Shown here: positions 1-12,062 of the stretch, piece by piece
How positions within the stretch are numbered: position 1 is the stretch's first letter
How the letters are laid out: every line of letters begins with the position of its first letter
Program-made: the position numbers and the translations under genes
NCBI GenBank assembly: GCA_021399435.1
Contig: JAJTUP010000039.1
Location: forward strand, 124,001-188,000
Reading direction: 5' to 3'
Origin: Diaporthe sp. PMI_573
Taxonomy: Eukaryota; Ascomycota; Sordariomycetes; Diaporthales; Diaporthaceae
DNA: 64,000 nucleotides
Notes under the pieces: model-generated
Seen by the model: only the letters and a program-made list of their open reading frames with translations
Database searches by the model: none
Told to the model about the DNA's origin: nothing

Positions 1-296
1 ATCCTCGGCCATGTTGAAGTCGAGTTCAGGTGAGTTCCAGCGTCGGCCGTACATGCCCAAGCGATGCCAAGCAGTGCCAGCTGGCCCGCAGCTGTTCACC
101 CAAAAATGCCGACGCACGGACCAGGTGCACAAATCCACCGCCGAAAAACTGCTGGGTAGCGCCGAGCACTTTTTCACATCTGCGACAATTGGCATCCATT
201 TCGAACCCATCAACCAACCTCTATCCCAACCATCCAGGCCGACATACTTGACTGCCAATTCCTCCACGGAAGTCATATCGTCACCCCGCAGTCAAA
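1..296. other. Upstream region of RPS7
   Basis: Short stretch at the window edge before the RPS7 start codon. It must hold the promoter and 5' UTR of that gene. I see no convincing separate gene. Confidence 0.5.
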
Positions 297-1285
297 ATGT
301 CTTCCCCCTCGCTCAACAAGATCGCGGCGAACTCGTCCTCCCGCCAGAACCCCTCTGAGCTCGAGACCAGCATCGCTGGTGCCCTCTACGATCTCGAGAC
401 CGGCACTGCCGACCTCAAGGCTGCCCTCCGACCTCTGCAGTTCGTCTCTGCCAAGGAGGTATGAATCAAAACCTTGGGAACACTCCTGAAAGAAGGAAGA
501 AGCATGAGAACATGAATCTCGCGAACCGACCATCTACCTGTTCCACCGAGTGCGACACCGTTTGTCTGCCTGCAACGAATCAGTCCGACTTCGAGAGATG
601 TGTGCCCCCTCACACATCTCGCTGCAAACATACAAACAGAAGAAACACTCAGGTCCAATGTGGAATCAGGACGGGAAGCGGTCCACGGGGTTCTGTTCTG
701 CTGGACACAGACAGATCATCCGGGAGCTCGCAGGCTAACTTTGTGATCTTGAATAGATCGAGGTTGGCCACGGCAAGAAGGCTATTGTCATCTTTGTCCC
801 CGTCCCTCTCCTGCAGGGTTTCCACCGTGTCCAGCAGCGGTAAGCATTTTCCCTTTCCCTAGCATGATGTGTGCGCCTTGGCTACTTGAGAGATACTGAC
901 ATTCACCCGTCTTCACAGCCTGACCCGTGAGCTGGAGAAGAAGTTCTCCGACCGCCACGTCCTGGTCCTCGCCTCGCGCCGCATCCTGCCCCGCCCCAAG
1001 CGATCCACCCGCTCGCGCAACACCCAGAAGCAGAAGCGCCCCCGCTCCCGCACCCTGACCGCCGTCCACGACGCCATCCTCACCGACCTCGTCTTCCCCG
1101 TCGAGATCGTCGGCAAGCGCCTCCGCACCAAGGAGGACGGCTCCAAGAACCTCAAGGTCATCCTCGACGAGAAGGAGCGTGGCGGTGTCGACTACCGCCT
1201 GGACACCTACTCCGAGGTCTACCGCAAGCTGACCGGCCGCGGTGTCACCTTCGAGTTCCCCCAGTCCACCGGCACCGAGTTCTAG
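297..1285 (+). CDS. RPS7: 40S ribosomal protein S7 (eS7)
   Basis: Structural protein of the small ribosomal subunit, needed for 18S rRNA maturation in yeast. Three exons: 297-458, 757-839 and 919-1285, joined in phase to give 203 aa, the usual length for fungal eS7. The start [12 protein letters not shown] and the middle segments [20 protein letters not shown] and [20 protein letters not shown] are strongly eS7-like. The C-terminus ([19 protein letters not shown], then VTFEFP) is also characteristic. Codon choice in exon 3 is very C-ending, as expected for a highly expressed gene. The first intron (459-756) is long for the window, which is common in fungal ribosomal protein genes. It is convergent with the dynactin gene downstream. 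Confidence 0.97.
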
Positions 1286-1743
1286 ACGTACTCTCCTATT
1301 TTTCTGGATGAGCCTCTTGTAAGCTTGAGGGCCTTGGACGGCTCAAACGGCTGCCTCAACCCCCCAAGCGACCATTGAAACAAAATGGACGGATACCCAA
1401 GGGGGCCTCAAGGTCAAGTCACTGGAGGCTGGCAATAGGTTGATTGATTCATGGGAACCACGGTTGGCAATGGCAAAAAGTCTTTTCTTTAGGAGGCATG
1501 GCGGCGTTTGTTGCGTTGGTCGGGAGCAAGGGATAGCTTGGATCGAATCGAACAAGCATGGTTCTGAAATAACTGCCAATGAATCGCCAAAACTGCCCCT
1601 ACGACATGTCCACGATGCTGTGACCGTCGGTAGTACTGTGCATGCGTCGTGTAAAACTTTTCTTGCAAACCAAGTCTTTCCATTTGGGGTATCGTGACTT
1701 TTGTCTTCTCTAGATATTTCTCAACTCGATTATCACACTTCAC
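1286..1743. other. Intergenic, convergent 3' ends
   Basis: Holds the 3' UTRs of RPS7 (plus strand) and the dynactin p62 gene (minus strand). Nothing else recognised. Confidence 0.5.
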
Positions 1744-3776
1744 TCAGTCCTGGGAGATCCTCCCCAGCCCCATGACACACCAATACGCGAGCTCCCTCTT
1801 CTCCCTCCCATCCCCCTTGATGTCCCCGGCCCGGCCCTCGTCCACCGCCGCGTCCGTCTCCCACTCGAGGCGCACAAACATCGGTATCTCAAGCACGTCC
1901 TCGTCGGGCCGCAGGGGCCCCATGTCCAGCTCGCGCTTGATCCCCAGCCCCCAGCCGCCGCTCCCCGTGCGCACGAGGCTGGCGTTCATCCTCGTGAGCT
2001 CCAGGCTCGCGGGGACGACCTCCACCACGATGGTGACCCAGTTGCGCCCGCGCTCCCAGACTTTTCCCGGCTCCACGGATGGCTGGCCCGTGCCCCCGCC
2101 GGGCGTGTCCTCGCGCTGGCCCTGTTGCTGCTGCTGCATCTGCTGCTGGAGGAGCGAGCGCCTGTCCTTGAGGGCCTCGTCCCAGACGTCCGTGTTGGCG
2201 TCGACCTCGAACTCCGGGCACAGCACGGTGACCTTGCTCGCGAAGCGGCCGGGCGTGACGGAGGGGGTGGCGAGCGTGACGCGCACCGGCTCGAAGATGG
2301 GGTTCTTGAAGGTGAGCAGAAACTGCACCGGCCGGAGGGGCGCGAGCAGGGAAGGTGGGCCCGCGGGCGCCATCGACGTCGACGTCGTCGCCGCGAAGGG
2401 GTTGCCCGAGATGCTCTGCGACAGCGACGTCGCCTGCAGGGGCCGCATCGTGATGCTGGGGATGTAGCTCCCCGCGACGAGGCGGATGCGGAACCGCGTG
2501 TTGGTCACCTTGGCCTCGGGCTTGGACACGATGTGCCGGCAGACGGGGCACCGCTTGGAGCGCTTCGTGCGCAGCAGGTAGGCGACGGGGCGCAGCTCGT
2601 CGACGAACCGCGACCGGCCGTGCATGTTCGGCTCGCACACGTTGACGGGCGGCTGCGCGGCCGTCTGGCTGGTGAAGGCGGTCTCGTCCCAGGCGGACCG
2701 GTGCAGGCGCTCGATGGCCCCTGTCTCGTCCAGGTCCGCGACTTTCATCCCCTCCTCCGGCTCCAGCGCCTCGCGCATCACGTTTGACCGAGACTTGGCC
2801 TTCTTGTCGCCGAGGAGGCCCGTGCCGGTGTAGAGGCTCATTATCCGCGATAGGGACCCCGGCGAGCCGATGCCCAGCTCCCCGAGCGATGACAGGCCGC
2901 CCTTGTCGGAGGCATCTGCGAGCTGTGACTGGTAGAATGCCTTGAGGTTGGCGAACTGCGTCTCGACGTCGAGGTCCTCGGCCGCTCCGGCCTGGGGGTT
3001 CTGTCTCGCAGGCGATGCCTCCTCCCCTATGGGCGGCAGGGCAGACGAGCCCAGCGCCGTCGAGCTCACGCCGTTGTTGGCCGCGACGGCCTCCTTGCGC
3101 CTGTCCTTGCGCTCCTTTGGCGTCAGCCGCGTCTTGCCGCCGTTGCGTATTTTCTGAAGCTGTGCGTAGATGCCGTTCGGCTTGTCGAACTTGACGCCGA
3201 TCTCACTGGACGTCCACTGGCAGTAGGAGCAGGTGAGGATGTAGGATGGGAGGGCGGACGAGTATGCCTCTTTGCTCTCGGGGTCGGAGGGGGGCGGGGG
3301 ATCGACCGCGGTGGCAGACAGCGGGCCTACACAGACGGGGCATTGGAAACAACTCCGGGTGCATCTAGGTGGAAGTCAGTGGCCGGATCAGCAAAGGAAG
3401 AAGTGCATTGTATCTGGGCAGATGTATAAGAAGCAAAGGCGTAACTGGAGCATATGGATTGGCCGCACCTGTTTCCCTCGCTCTTGATGTTGCTCCCAGG
3501 CACCTCAAACAGACAGTTCGGGCAGTAGTATGTAACAATCTCCTCGGCTATACATCTTGGGCAGCGTATCTGGTGGCAATCCTCGCAATAGAGCAGGTAC
3601 TCGAGGGGGTAGAGGCTATAGGCTGCACGAGGCGCTCGCGGGTCAAACGGTCGTTCGAAGGCGTCGAGCTCCTCCGTCGCGCTGGGGGTTGTGGGATCGC
3701 TGTGGCTATGGCGCGCGAGGTTGGCAGGGTCGGAGCAGGGGCATTGGATATAAGTGTACGGAGTCAATGCAGCCAT
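1744..3776 (-). CDS. ro-2: Dynactin subunit 4 (p62)
   Basis: p62 sits at the pointed end of the dynactin Arp1 filament and helps dynein-driven transport of nuclei and organelles; the Neurospora counterpart is RO-2. Two exons (3776-3469 and 3364-1744) splice in phase to 642 aa. The N-terminal half has the family's cysteine pairs: CPCSDP near residue 13, then YCEDCHQIRCPRC and YYCPNCLFEVP. Across the junction come RCTRSCFQCPVC and later LTCSYCQW. A CPVCRHI pair follows further on, and the C-terminal half is the beta-rich dynactin p62 region. A short glutamine run lies near the middle of exon 2. The intron donor (GTGCGG) is not the commonest form, but the join restores the conserved NRC-TRSCFQCPVC segment. 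Confidence 0.95.
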
Positions 3777-5070
3777 CGTGACGGGCGCCCGGTCGGTTGG
3801 GCTGGACCGTGGGCAGCCTCGTTTGTCGAAGAGAGGCGTGCCAAACCGTGCCGATGCAAGTCGCGACGCGTGCCAGACAGGACAAGACAGTCGCTGGTAG
3901 GAAAATCGTGGAAAGAATTACAGGTCCATTCTTCGATACCGTGGATCCGATTGCCGCCGTAAGGCTCCTCCTGTATCTGTGAGTCGAGCCACTTATTGCC
4001 TTCTGAGGCAGACAATCGGGAATCATTCAAAGATTCGGTCACGTCGGTGAGCGCGCATTGGTACCTAGGTACATCGTCGTTCGACTGCCCGAGCAAAGTG
4101 GGGACACGCACTCTTGGTGCATTTGCGCCAATGCCCTCTTATCTTATCAGCTCTCTCTGCTCTTGGGTACGTACTCCTCAGGTACCAACTCGTATGCGGG
4201 CACAATGCACCAATGCACCATATATTTGGTCCTCAGAAAGAGTCTGTCTTAGTCTTGATGACGGTGGCAGCACCAGAACACAGACAGCAGTTAAAAAGCA
4301 TGCATGCATGTCTACAGGTGTCCGGCCCGGTGGTATTACATGGTATAGTTACCCCGTATATTGTCACGTACTGTGCCTGAATGTTGTACATAAAGCATAG
4401 CCAAATCCTTGTGGTACTAATATAGTATTAGATGAAAGTGTATGAGATGGCAAGCATCTAATAGAGTCAAGATATCGAAAAGCCACGTACTTAATTATGA
4501 ATACTCAGGACATCGACGTAGTAATAGCAAAGGATATAATGACTTTGCTTACCATTACTAGCCCCTTCCATCTACATTTGAGAGGGAATGAAGAAACAAA
4601 AATGCCTCACTCCAATGCCTGAAATATTTGTATCTGTTGGGTCATTGATCTCAATGTAGACAGATTCATCACGCAATCACAACAACAACCATACGTATCT
4701 AGAACTACTGTGGGAATCAAACATTTCAAGCGATTGTCAAGAGTATGATTTGGTAAGTTCGATCCAAAGAAGAGTATAGGGAGGCAAAAAGTTAGGCTCC
4801 TAGGGCTGTGGCAATATCAACGAGGAACGTCGAGAATGAGATCGGCCACCTGGGCACGAGTCCACCTTGATAATTCATAACTATTTGCTGCAGGAAGTCA
4901 TGTTAAACCAGCGCCTTGATAAATTTGACAAAAACGATTGACACATAAACATCTCCACTTCTCTAAACGAACGTCGTGATTTGCGATTTCCAATTTCCAA
5001 GCCTACCCGGAATTCAGATCCCCCACCGGTCCCAATATAAGCCTGGCAAGCTCCCCCCAGCTTGCCCTCA
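3777..5070. other. Gene-free stretch
   Basis: About 1.3 kb between the dynactin 5' end and the 3' end of the next minus-strand gene. The 4.4-5.0 kb part is A+T-rich. Open frames here are short and resemble nothing I know. Confidence 0.5.
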
Positions 5071-7016
5071 TCAGACCTGCTTGAGGTAAAAGACCTGGGG
5101 CTTTCTAGTTCTGGGATCGGTAACGGTGTAATAATACCTCTTCTTCGAATCCAGCTGCACCGTGATGGGTGCCGCTTGAGCGTCTTTCTGGAAATAGATT
5201 TTGTCGCCACTTTGTTTCAGAACAAAGGCGGGCCCGTTTGTGCCCTCAACAATGTATCTCTTCGGAGGCGATGCCGACCCCCGGGGGCCGTCGCTAGATG
5301 ACGGCCTCGTCGGCTGTGGGGTTGGCTTCTTCGCAGTCTGCGTGGTCCTGCCTCCGCCATTGTTGGCGTTTCCGGCCCCCGGGCCCAGGTTGATGTTCTG
5401 AACCCCCTGGGTGAGGCCGGCTATCCCGCTCGCCGCGGTGAAATCTTTGGTAAGACTAAGCCCAGCTGGTGCGTAATCGATGTTGGCGATGCTGGTCTTG
5501 GTCTTCAGGGCTGTCCAGTCTTTTTCGCTAATCTCTCGTCCCGATATAACGTTCCGGTAGACCTTTTTTGCCTTGTCGTGGGTCCACTTTGTAAGGCGAG
5601 TCATATTAGGCAGGGGTTTATTCCCTGGGGCTTCCATTGCTCGATGGGCATCGTTCATGCCCATACAGCCGAGTGTCCAGATGGCCAAATTGACCGTGAG
5701 CCTGCCGGGCCCGCTTGCATCCCAAGGGATGGATTTATACTCAAACGCAGCGTGGAGCTTGCGATCCTCACCGGGCGTTATGAGTGTGTTGTCGATTCGA
5801 CGGACGCGGAACACCACGACCTCTTTCTGCGTGAGGGTAAAACCATACCTAGTCTCTGCGAACCGGCAATAGGTGGCAAGTTGTTCCAGAGGCTTGAGCC
5901 GCTCCGTCGTGACGTCGTGTGTCTGTCGGAGTGATCCGCTTACCGGGTGAGCGGGATTCCGGTCTATATGACCCTTCGCTAAGCTCTTGTGTATCCAGGC
6001 CGACTGCCACTTCTGCCACATCTTGCTGTCGCCGACGCTGAAGACCAGCGGCTTTGCAGTGCCACTGGACTCCTCCTGGTATTTCTTCATTTGGGCCGGG
6101 GTCTTGTCGAACAAGGCCCAGTCAGGCTCCATTTCGGTCCTAGCAAACTTGGGATTTTTCCACTTAAGGACGTGTGACGAGAGTGTCGGATCGGATGGCG
6201 AGCCTCGTGTGGCAACAGTGGGCCGGCTTCTAAGCGTGGTTCCGGCAGCCTTGATTGGAGCTCTGATGATGTTGCAAGTCCCTGATCAACCAGTTAGTAG
6301 TTCACTTGAACGTAAAAGAAGAAGAGAACATGACGGGAGCGAATGTTTGGCAATGCCCGAGGAATAGCCCTATTGTGAGCAATCAAGTGCAGATAGCCGC
6401 ACTGTTGTGATGTGGTAATAGCAGGAGCCTTCATAAACAACGATGGAGATGGATATGGAGAAGGAGTCGAGTAGTTGAAACCAAAGCCTTGTAAACTCAC
6501 ATGCTTCTCCTAGCTTATCAATTCCATTCTCTTCCGCGATTGTTGTCGGCGTTGAGGTGGGCGTGTTGACCGACCTGAAAGCCGGAGGAGACTGGCCAAG
6601 TAGGTCTCCGTACGCAAGATCGATAGCATCATGTGAAGTCCGTCCCTGGACAAAATTAATCGTCAGTGATTCTGGATTGGTATAGACAGGTTGTCTCGTT
6701 GAAAAAGAGAGGATCAATAAACTCCTAAATGGCAATGGCATGAGACCAAAAAGAAACGCCGCAACAACAGCTATGGCGTGCCAATGGCATCCTCAATAAA
6801 CACAGTGGAGAGAGGTGGAATAAATACAAGAGCAAGGCCAGAAAATTGAGCAAAGCAGTCAAACCCACATTCTTGGATAGTAGCATTGTAGGTCTCATTG
6901 AACAAGACAGCATCGTACGCTCCCACTTGAGATCCCGTGTTTCCGTAACTCTTACCATCCCAGACATCGGTGATGGTAGGATTCTGCCGGGTAAGGATAT
7001 CACGCGATGAAGACAT
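5071..7016 (-). CDS. Conserved fungal protein, function unknown
   Basis: I do not recognise a named family. The 3' exon (6281-5071) is solid: it reads into the ATG at 6132 and on to a stop at 5071. An intron 6500-6282 (donor GTGAGT) joins it to an upstream exon giving ...KLGEA-W-TCNIIRAPIK. The 5' end is less sure: a likely start at 7016 (MSSSRDILTRQNPTITDVWD) and one or two more introns between about 6900 and 6650, including an acceptor near 6652. The core has a motif shared by many fungal accessory proteins, YCRFAETRYGFTLTQKEVVV, followed by an invariant-looking RVRRID. The C-terminal 60 residues are basic and Tyr-rich (YYYTVTDPRTRK) after a Gly/Pro-rich linker. Possibly an accessory, lineage-specific gene. 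Confidence 0.65.
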
Positions 7017-7966
7017 CTTGTTCCTCTATATAAGAGCTTAAGCGAGGGGTTCGAGAAGAGCGACAATGATAATTTTTAGTAGATGGTGACCGAGAATATC
7101 AGCGGAAACGAATACAGGCCGGCTGTGATGTCTAAGTGGACGATGGATGATCTGTTATGAGACGGAGTACGAAAGTGATGCTATGTCAGTATACGATCAG
7201 GATACAAGTTGGAATATCATGTCTCCTTTATATCGTGGGCTCTCTGTATGAGCAACTCTTCAAGCACGATGTAGGTCACACACTTTGAGATGAAGCGGAT
7301 TCACACGCCGCAAACCTGCTCATCCAACAGGGCCGTTGAGGGCCCAGATGGGTGAGCATCACACAAGCCTCATATCTCACATGAGGCCATCATTATACGG
7401 CCTTGAGTCTATTTGCAGCAATTGAGATCCAGTGATTATTGGTGTTGGGGGCGTGAGAGGCGGCGTGATGCGGACGGGGTCCATTCCTGTGAAGTGGCCA
7501 ACTGCCCCTAGATACACTGGTCTTGCAGTCAGCCAGTCTCGCTGCGGCTCGCACAGCTCCATTTCCTTTCCTCTCTTTTTTTCTCAAAAAAAAAAAGAAT
7601 TCAAAAAGCAAGAGTTAATGTAACTCATACAAAGTCGAGAAGCGTTGGTGAGAATGAACACTGGCCGGCTGATAAGATGGCCGCTGCAGGTGGTCAGTGC
7701 GCAGATCAGTTCAGTAAGGGACAACCCATCATCTACCTATAAATACTTGCCCCAAGCCAAATGAACTGATCTGTCGTAAGCTGTCTTCCATTTTTAGACA
7801 GCCAGCCCACCACCAATGTGAATCGATACATTCTCAAAGTCCTTATGTGTGCAAGTAGATTCGGCCCCCCTTTGCAGTACTTACAACTGCCAATTTTCTA
7901 CCAAACAACAACCACGTCTCCGCGTCAGTGATCACCACCACCCATCTCCCGTTGCCCTAAAACAAC
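7017..7966. other. Intergenic between divergent genes
   Basis: Promoter side of both neighbours. It holds a 12-A run near 7587 and a TATA-like CTATAAATAC near 7739, about 230 bases before the next start codon. No gene seen. Confidence 0.45.
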
Positions 7967-9171
7967 ATGGAAACCGAGCCCGAGAGCCCTCTACCTCTTC
8001 CCAGGGTCCAAGGACCCAAGCTCGAGCCATTCCGGGGCACAGCAAGCGCCGAGATTCAGTTCCTACAGTTTCTCGGGACTGCCAAAGATCTGGACTCCAG
8101 GGTCTGGAAAGTCCGTATCGGGAGCAACATCTACGCTTTGAAAATCGTAAGCCAGTCCCCTTCTGAAATCATCCTGTCCACCAGCAGCACATAACCAAGA
8201 CCGTATTATCGTACGACTAGTTTCTTTGGCGATTCTCGACCAGGGAGGGACTGTAGCTAACATGAGAAATCCTGCCCATACTTTAGTTTGGTTTCCAGAA
8301 CTGGGAGTTCCTGGAAATGACAAGCGGGGCCTGTATCATGCTCCCTCACACGGATCCACTACATCGCCCAAACCCTTCGCCACAGGACTTTATCGATTAT
8401 CTAGACCCCTTCAACTGCGAGTGCCGAGCCTATGGGCGTCTGAAGCAGGAGGATCGCGAGGACCTAGCTGTTCGCGTTTACGGCTATATCACACTGACCC
8501 GGGAGCAAGAAAAAGCCGTGACTGAGGCCTCTGGTGAGGAATGGGTGGATTGGGAGAAACATCCTAAGCCTCTGGACTGTGATGGCATTTTCCAGCGGTG
8601 GGAGACGCATCGGCATCAACGTCTGCGTGCTAGTAAGTCAATACCCCAACGATCCTCATCTACTCATGGATAGCCGTATTTGCAAGGAGCCTAGTATTTA
8701 AGTTGTTCATGGCTTAAATATATTCGAAAATACTCATTATTCAGTACTATCTTCTGTACTTGCTGTTGTAAATTTACTGACAAGATATTAGTTGTCAAAG
8801 AATACATCCCCTCTCCAGAACCATGGACAGCGTCACAGATCCCACAGATGTACACCGACCTCGAGACCCTCCATGCACTAGGCATCCTAGTCAGGGATAT
8901 CCACCCAGGTAACTACCTCGGGGGAAAACTCGTCGATTTCAGCCGGGCGTGGACCATGTACCACATCTGCCTCGACAGATCGACGCCGGGAGGTCTCCAC
9001 AGGGCAAGGTTGGAGGAGCCCTCAAAGTTTGAGGAGATGATCGACATGTGGGCCTTTATCGAGGGCAAAGAGATTGAAAAGCCTGCGGGGTTACTCAGGT
9101 GGCATAGTAGAGAGGATGATGATCTGGGAGTGGACCCGCGGCAGTACGACTGGCGGAAGTGGAAGGAGTAG
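7967..9171 (+). CDS. FTA2-like protein kinase fold protein
   Basis: Three exons (7967-8146, 8299-8632, 8792-9171) give 297 aa. It belongs to the expanded fungal group related to kinetochore Sim4 complex subunit Fta2, small proteins with a reduced kinase fold. Landmarks: an N-terminal FLQFLGTAKDLDSRVWKVRI strand pair followed by YALKI (the kinase lysine position). Next is LDPFNCECRAYGRL and a kinase-like catalytic loop LGILVRDIHPGNYLGG. VDFSRAW then replaces the usual DFG. No APE-type or later C-lobe motifs follow, as in the rest of this group. The second intron's branch site (TTTACTGAC) and TAG acceptor are clear. A true kinetochore role is doubtful, because such genes are present in many copies in ascomycetes. 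Catalytic activity cannot be judged. Confidence 0.85.
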
Positions 9172-12062
9172 TAGGAGGTGAACCCCAAAGATGTAATAAA
9201 TCTCGCAGCACTTTGATGTTGGAGACCTGTGGTCTCAGTGGGTGCAGAGGTCATCACCATGTGCTTAAGTGCTTTGACGCAGCAGTGGCAGAGCGGCAAT
9301 AGCGCAACGCGTGCCCAGGTGTATGACCTCAAATATCTATTCACCTTGTAGACTGAGCAGCCGCGCTGCGTTACCATCCCAAATACATGTGGCCCATTTT
9401 CTTTTACAGTAAAATGTATTTTGTTCTCTCTCAATGGCAACGTTGAACTCATTCCCGTGCACTTGAGCAATGCCTACCACGAGGAGGAGATGATGCACGA
9501 GTACCGTCGTTCTAAGAATTCAATATGCTAGACGTAAGCCGCTTACTAACTACTCCCCGTTGGAGCAGTATTCATATTATTTGACGAAATAAGAACAGCA
9601 GGCTTTAATTCACATATAGATCTGTATTTTTCTTCGGCTCTGGGCAGATTCTATGCCTCGCCCTAATGGCTACGTTACTTTTTAAGAAAAAAGCTGCTTA
9701 GTTGACGAGTGGCTGATCTATCTCAAGCGGGAAGTTGTTCTGCTTATTCATTTAAATGGCTTATGTGGGCCATTCTCTCGCGGTGCTAATGTTGTCAAAC
9801 AGAATGGTGCGACAGGTGGAGGTGCTCAAGTGACGCAGATGAGACCAACCCAGCGAAATGAAATGACCTCCAGACCGAGTATGGGTGAAGGTCTGTAATC
9901 TTTGGAACTGTGAGGATGGGAAGGGAGGGAAGCTATTTGCGAGGCTTTTTCTCTTGCATTCTCCTGCACGCACGGTCATGACGGGGAGAAGTGCACGCGG
10001 CATTAGGGTCGATGCAAGCGATCGTAACGAAGCGGGGCAGTAGACTGGGTGCGACCTGAATCTTAGCATGTGGCAACACAGTCGCGTAGGGTTGATCCAC
10101 TTTGTGGGTGACAAACCCTGGTGGAGGGGGGGGGGTGCATGTTAACCTCTGGCTTGCTCTGGCTAGATTGTTCCAAGGACTGGGTGATACGAGATTCGTA
10201 TATTGCACGGGTTGGGACTTCTAGCCTCTGCGCCCCAACCAGTCGAAGGTGGTGATCCCTGCCAGCTGCAGCCGAACTCGCGATGACCTCGACAGGCACC
10301 TCAGTCCGACCTGCTGCTTGCCTGCTTCCGCCCGCCCATCGCTTGCATCTGATTCTGATGAGAACCCCACCACTTCATCATGACCCATCGACGACGACGC
10401 GTGGCCTGCCACCATGGGGAGATAATGTACAGCAAAGTCATCGATCATGATAGAAATTCGTCACTCTGCCCTGTGGCAGGCAACTGCTATTGTCATTGAC
10501 AAAGGATGGGCTACAGGAAACAAAGCCCCACTCCAGCAGATCACAAACACTGGCGGGCCGAGAGATGCGTTTCGTCGGGCACAGGGCCGGTAACCTTACC
10601 TTGGCCTGGCGCCGTGCTGAACAGGTCCGAGCCCTCCCATCTCGGCTGCTGGCCATGCCGCGCCAGCCCAGCTTTTGCTCCCCTAGCCAGACCGTACTAT
10701 CAGCGAAGCCAATACCTCTCAGCCCTGGGCTCTCCCATGGCAATCGTCCTCTCCCATGCTACCGGCAGGGAGCCACCTCGTCATGAGATCGGCGAAGTTC
10801 TGCTGGGGAGAGCCGCCGCAGCCTTGGAGAAACGGGATGCCCCCGGGAACAAGGCTGGTGATACCGACACTTCGGAAGCACGCCAGACCGATACGACCGA
10901 ACTCAATTAGGAGGATTTCATCGTCTGGAACACAATACGATGGCACTTCAATGTTCGCATGCTTTCTTAGTTCTCACAGCTTGTCGATCATCAAGCAGCA
11001 TGTTCGCCTGGGCGGCCATGACCCACGGCCACCGCCAGCGAATGAGGTCGCACCTTGTACGACACTGTCTCCGGTCGTTGCTGGGGCTCCGGAGCTGCCG
11101 CCAGCATTGGGGGCACTAGGGGCCGGCCACGGCACAACATAATAAAGAGGAAAGCCGAGCCAAGCTACTTGTTGTCTCTAGAGCTGCGCCTGGCCGCGCA
11201 CAGCATGCGGGTGGCTGCTTGCAAGGTTGCCCCCCCACTCGGCCTCGCTACGGTAGTCCCTTGGAATGTTGATCCACACGGGGACTACGGCCCAAAACAT
11301 GGCGTCTGAGCTACGACAGGAACCCGTCCACCGCCGCCCACGTTGCCACGCAGGCACTGGTCAGTTGTCACCCGTCAACAAGCGGTCTCTGCTTGCACTT
11401 CACCTCTTTATTACCTGATTGCCTACTAGCGATGCTCGGGCCATGATGTTGCACCGCCGCCTCTGCGCTACCGCCCTTGCGGATGCTCAGCTCTGAGACA
11501 CGCAATCCGTCCTTATTACCAGTGCAGGCCTCCTGCTGGAATCCTCCCTCACGTTTCTCGCCGCCGCTACCTTGCCGGAAACTTGTTTCAAGCACATGTC
11601 GCCATCTGCGTGCATTCCGCACCTCAACGTTGCCACCTTGCACAGTACCTCTCGGCCCTCTGGTTGGAAGATTCCCGGTTCCCCTCAATCGACAGTGCAG
11701 CGGCAAAGGCCTGTGTGTCCTGCTTCTTGCCTTGTTGATCTGATCCCCTCACTGAACACGAGGTCCTCCTTATGCAGTGTAAGAAACAGGGTGGGTATGT
11801 GTTCTGCTACACGTCGCTCTGCCGCCGACTGGTCCACCGTCCTCTTCCATCCCAGTAGCTACAAAACTTTAAGACCATTAATTGGAGGCTGGCCTGCCTT
11901 GCTTATCGCTAGCCGCTACCACCAAGCCTGGCCCCCGCTCGCACATACCAGGGATCTCAGCTCTACCGCGACCAGCCGGGGCTTGGGCGATTTGCAGCAA
12001 GGACTAACCCGGCTTCGTCAATTGCGTCTGGATAAGCTGACCGCACATAGAAAGAACGCATC
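9172..12062. other. Long gene-free stretch
   Basis: Nearly 2.9 kb without a protein I can support. The first 600 bases are A+T-rich; from about 9.9 kb the sequence is GC- and CT-rich, with a 10-G run near 10123. It lies entirely upstream of the 1007-aa gene and looks more like an extended promoter/leader region with short upstream ORFs than like a decayed gene. Confidence 0.45.

Noticed and set aside
1889..2638. 249-codon antisense frame over the dynactin gene
   Set aside because: Arg/Ala/His-rich shadow of a GC-rich exon, with no recognisable protein features.
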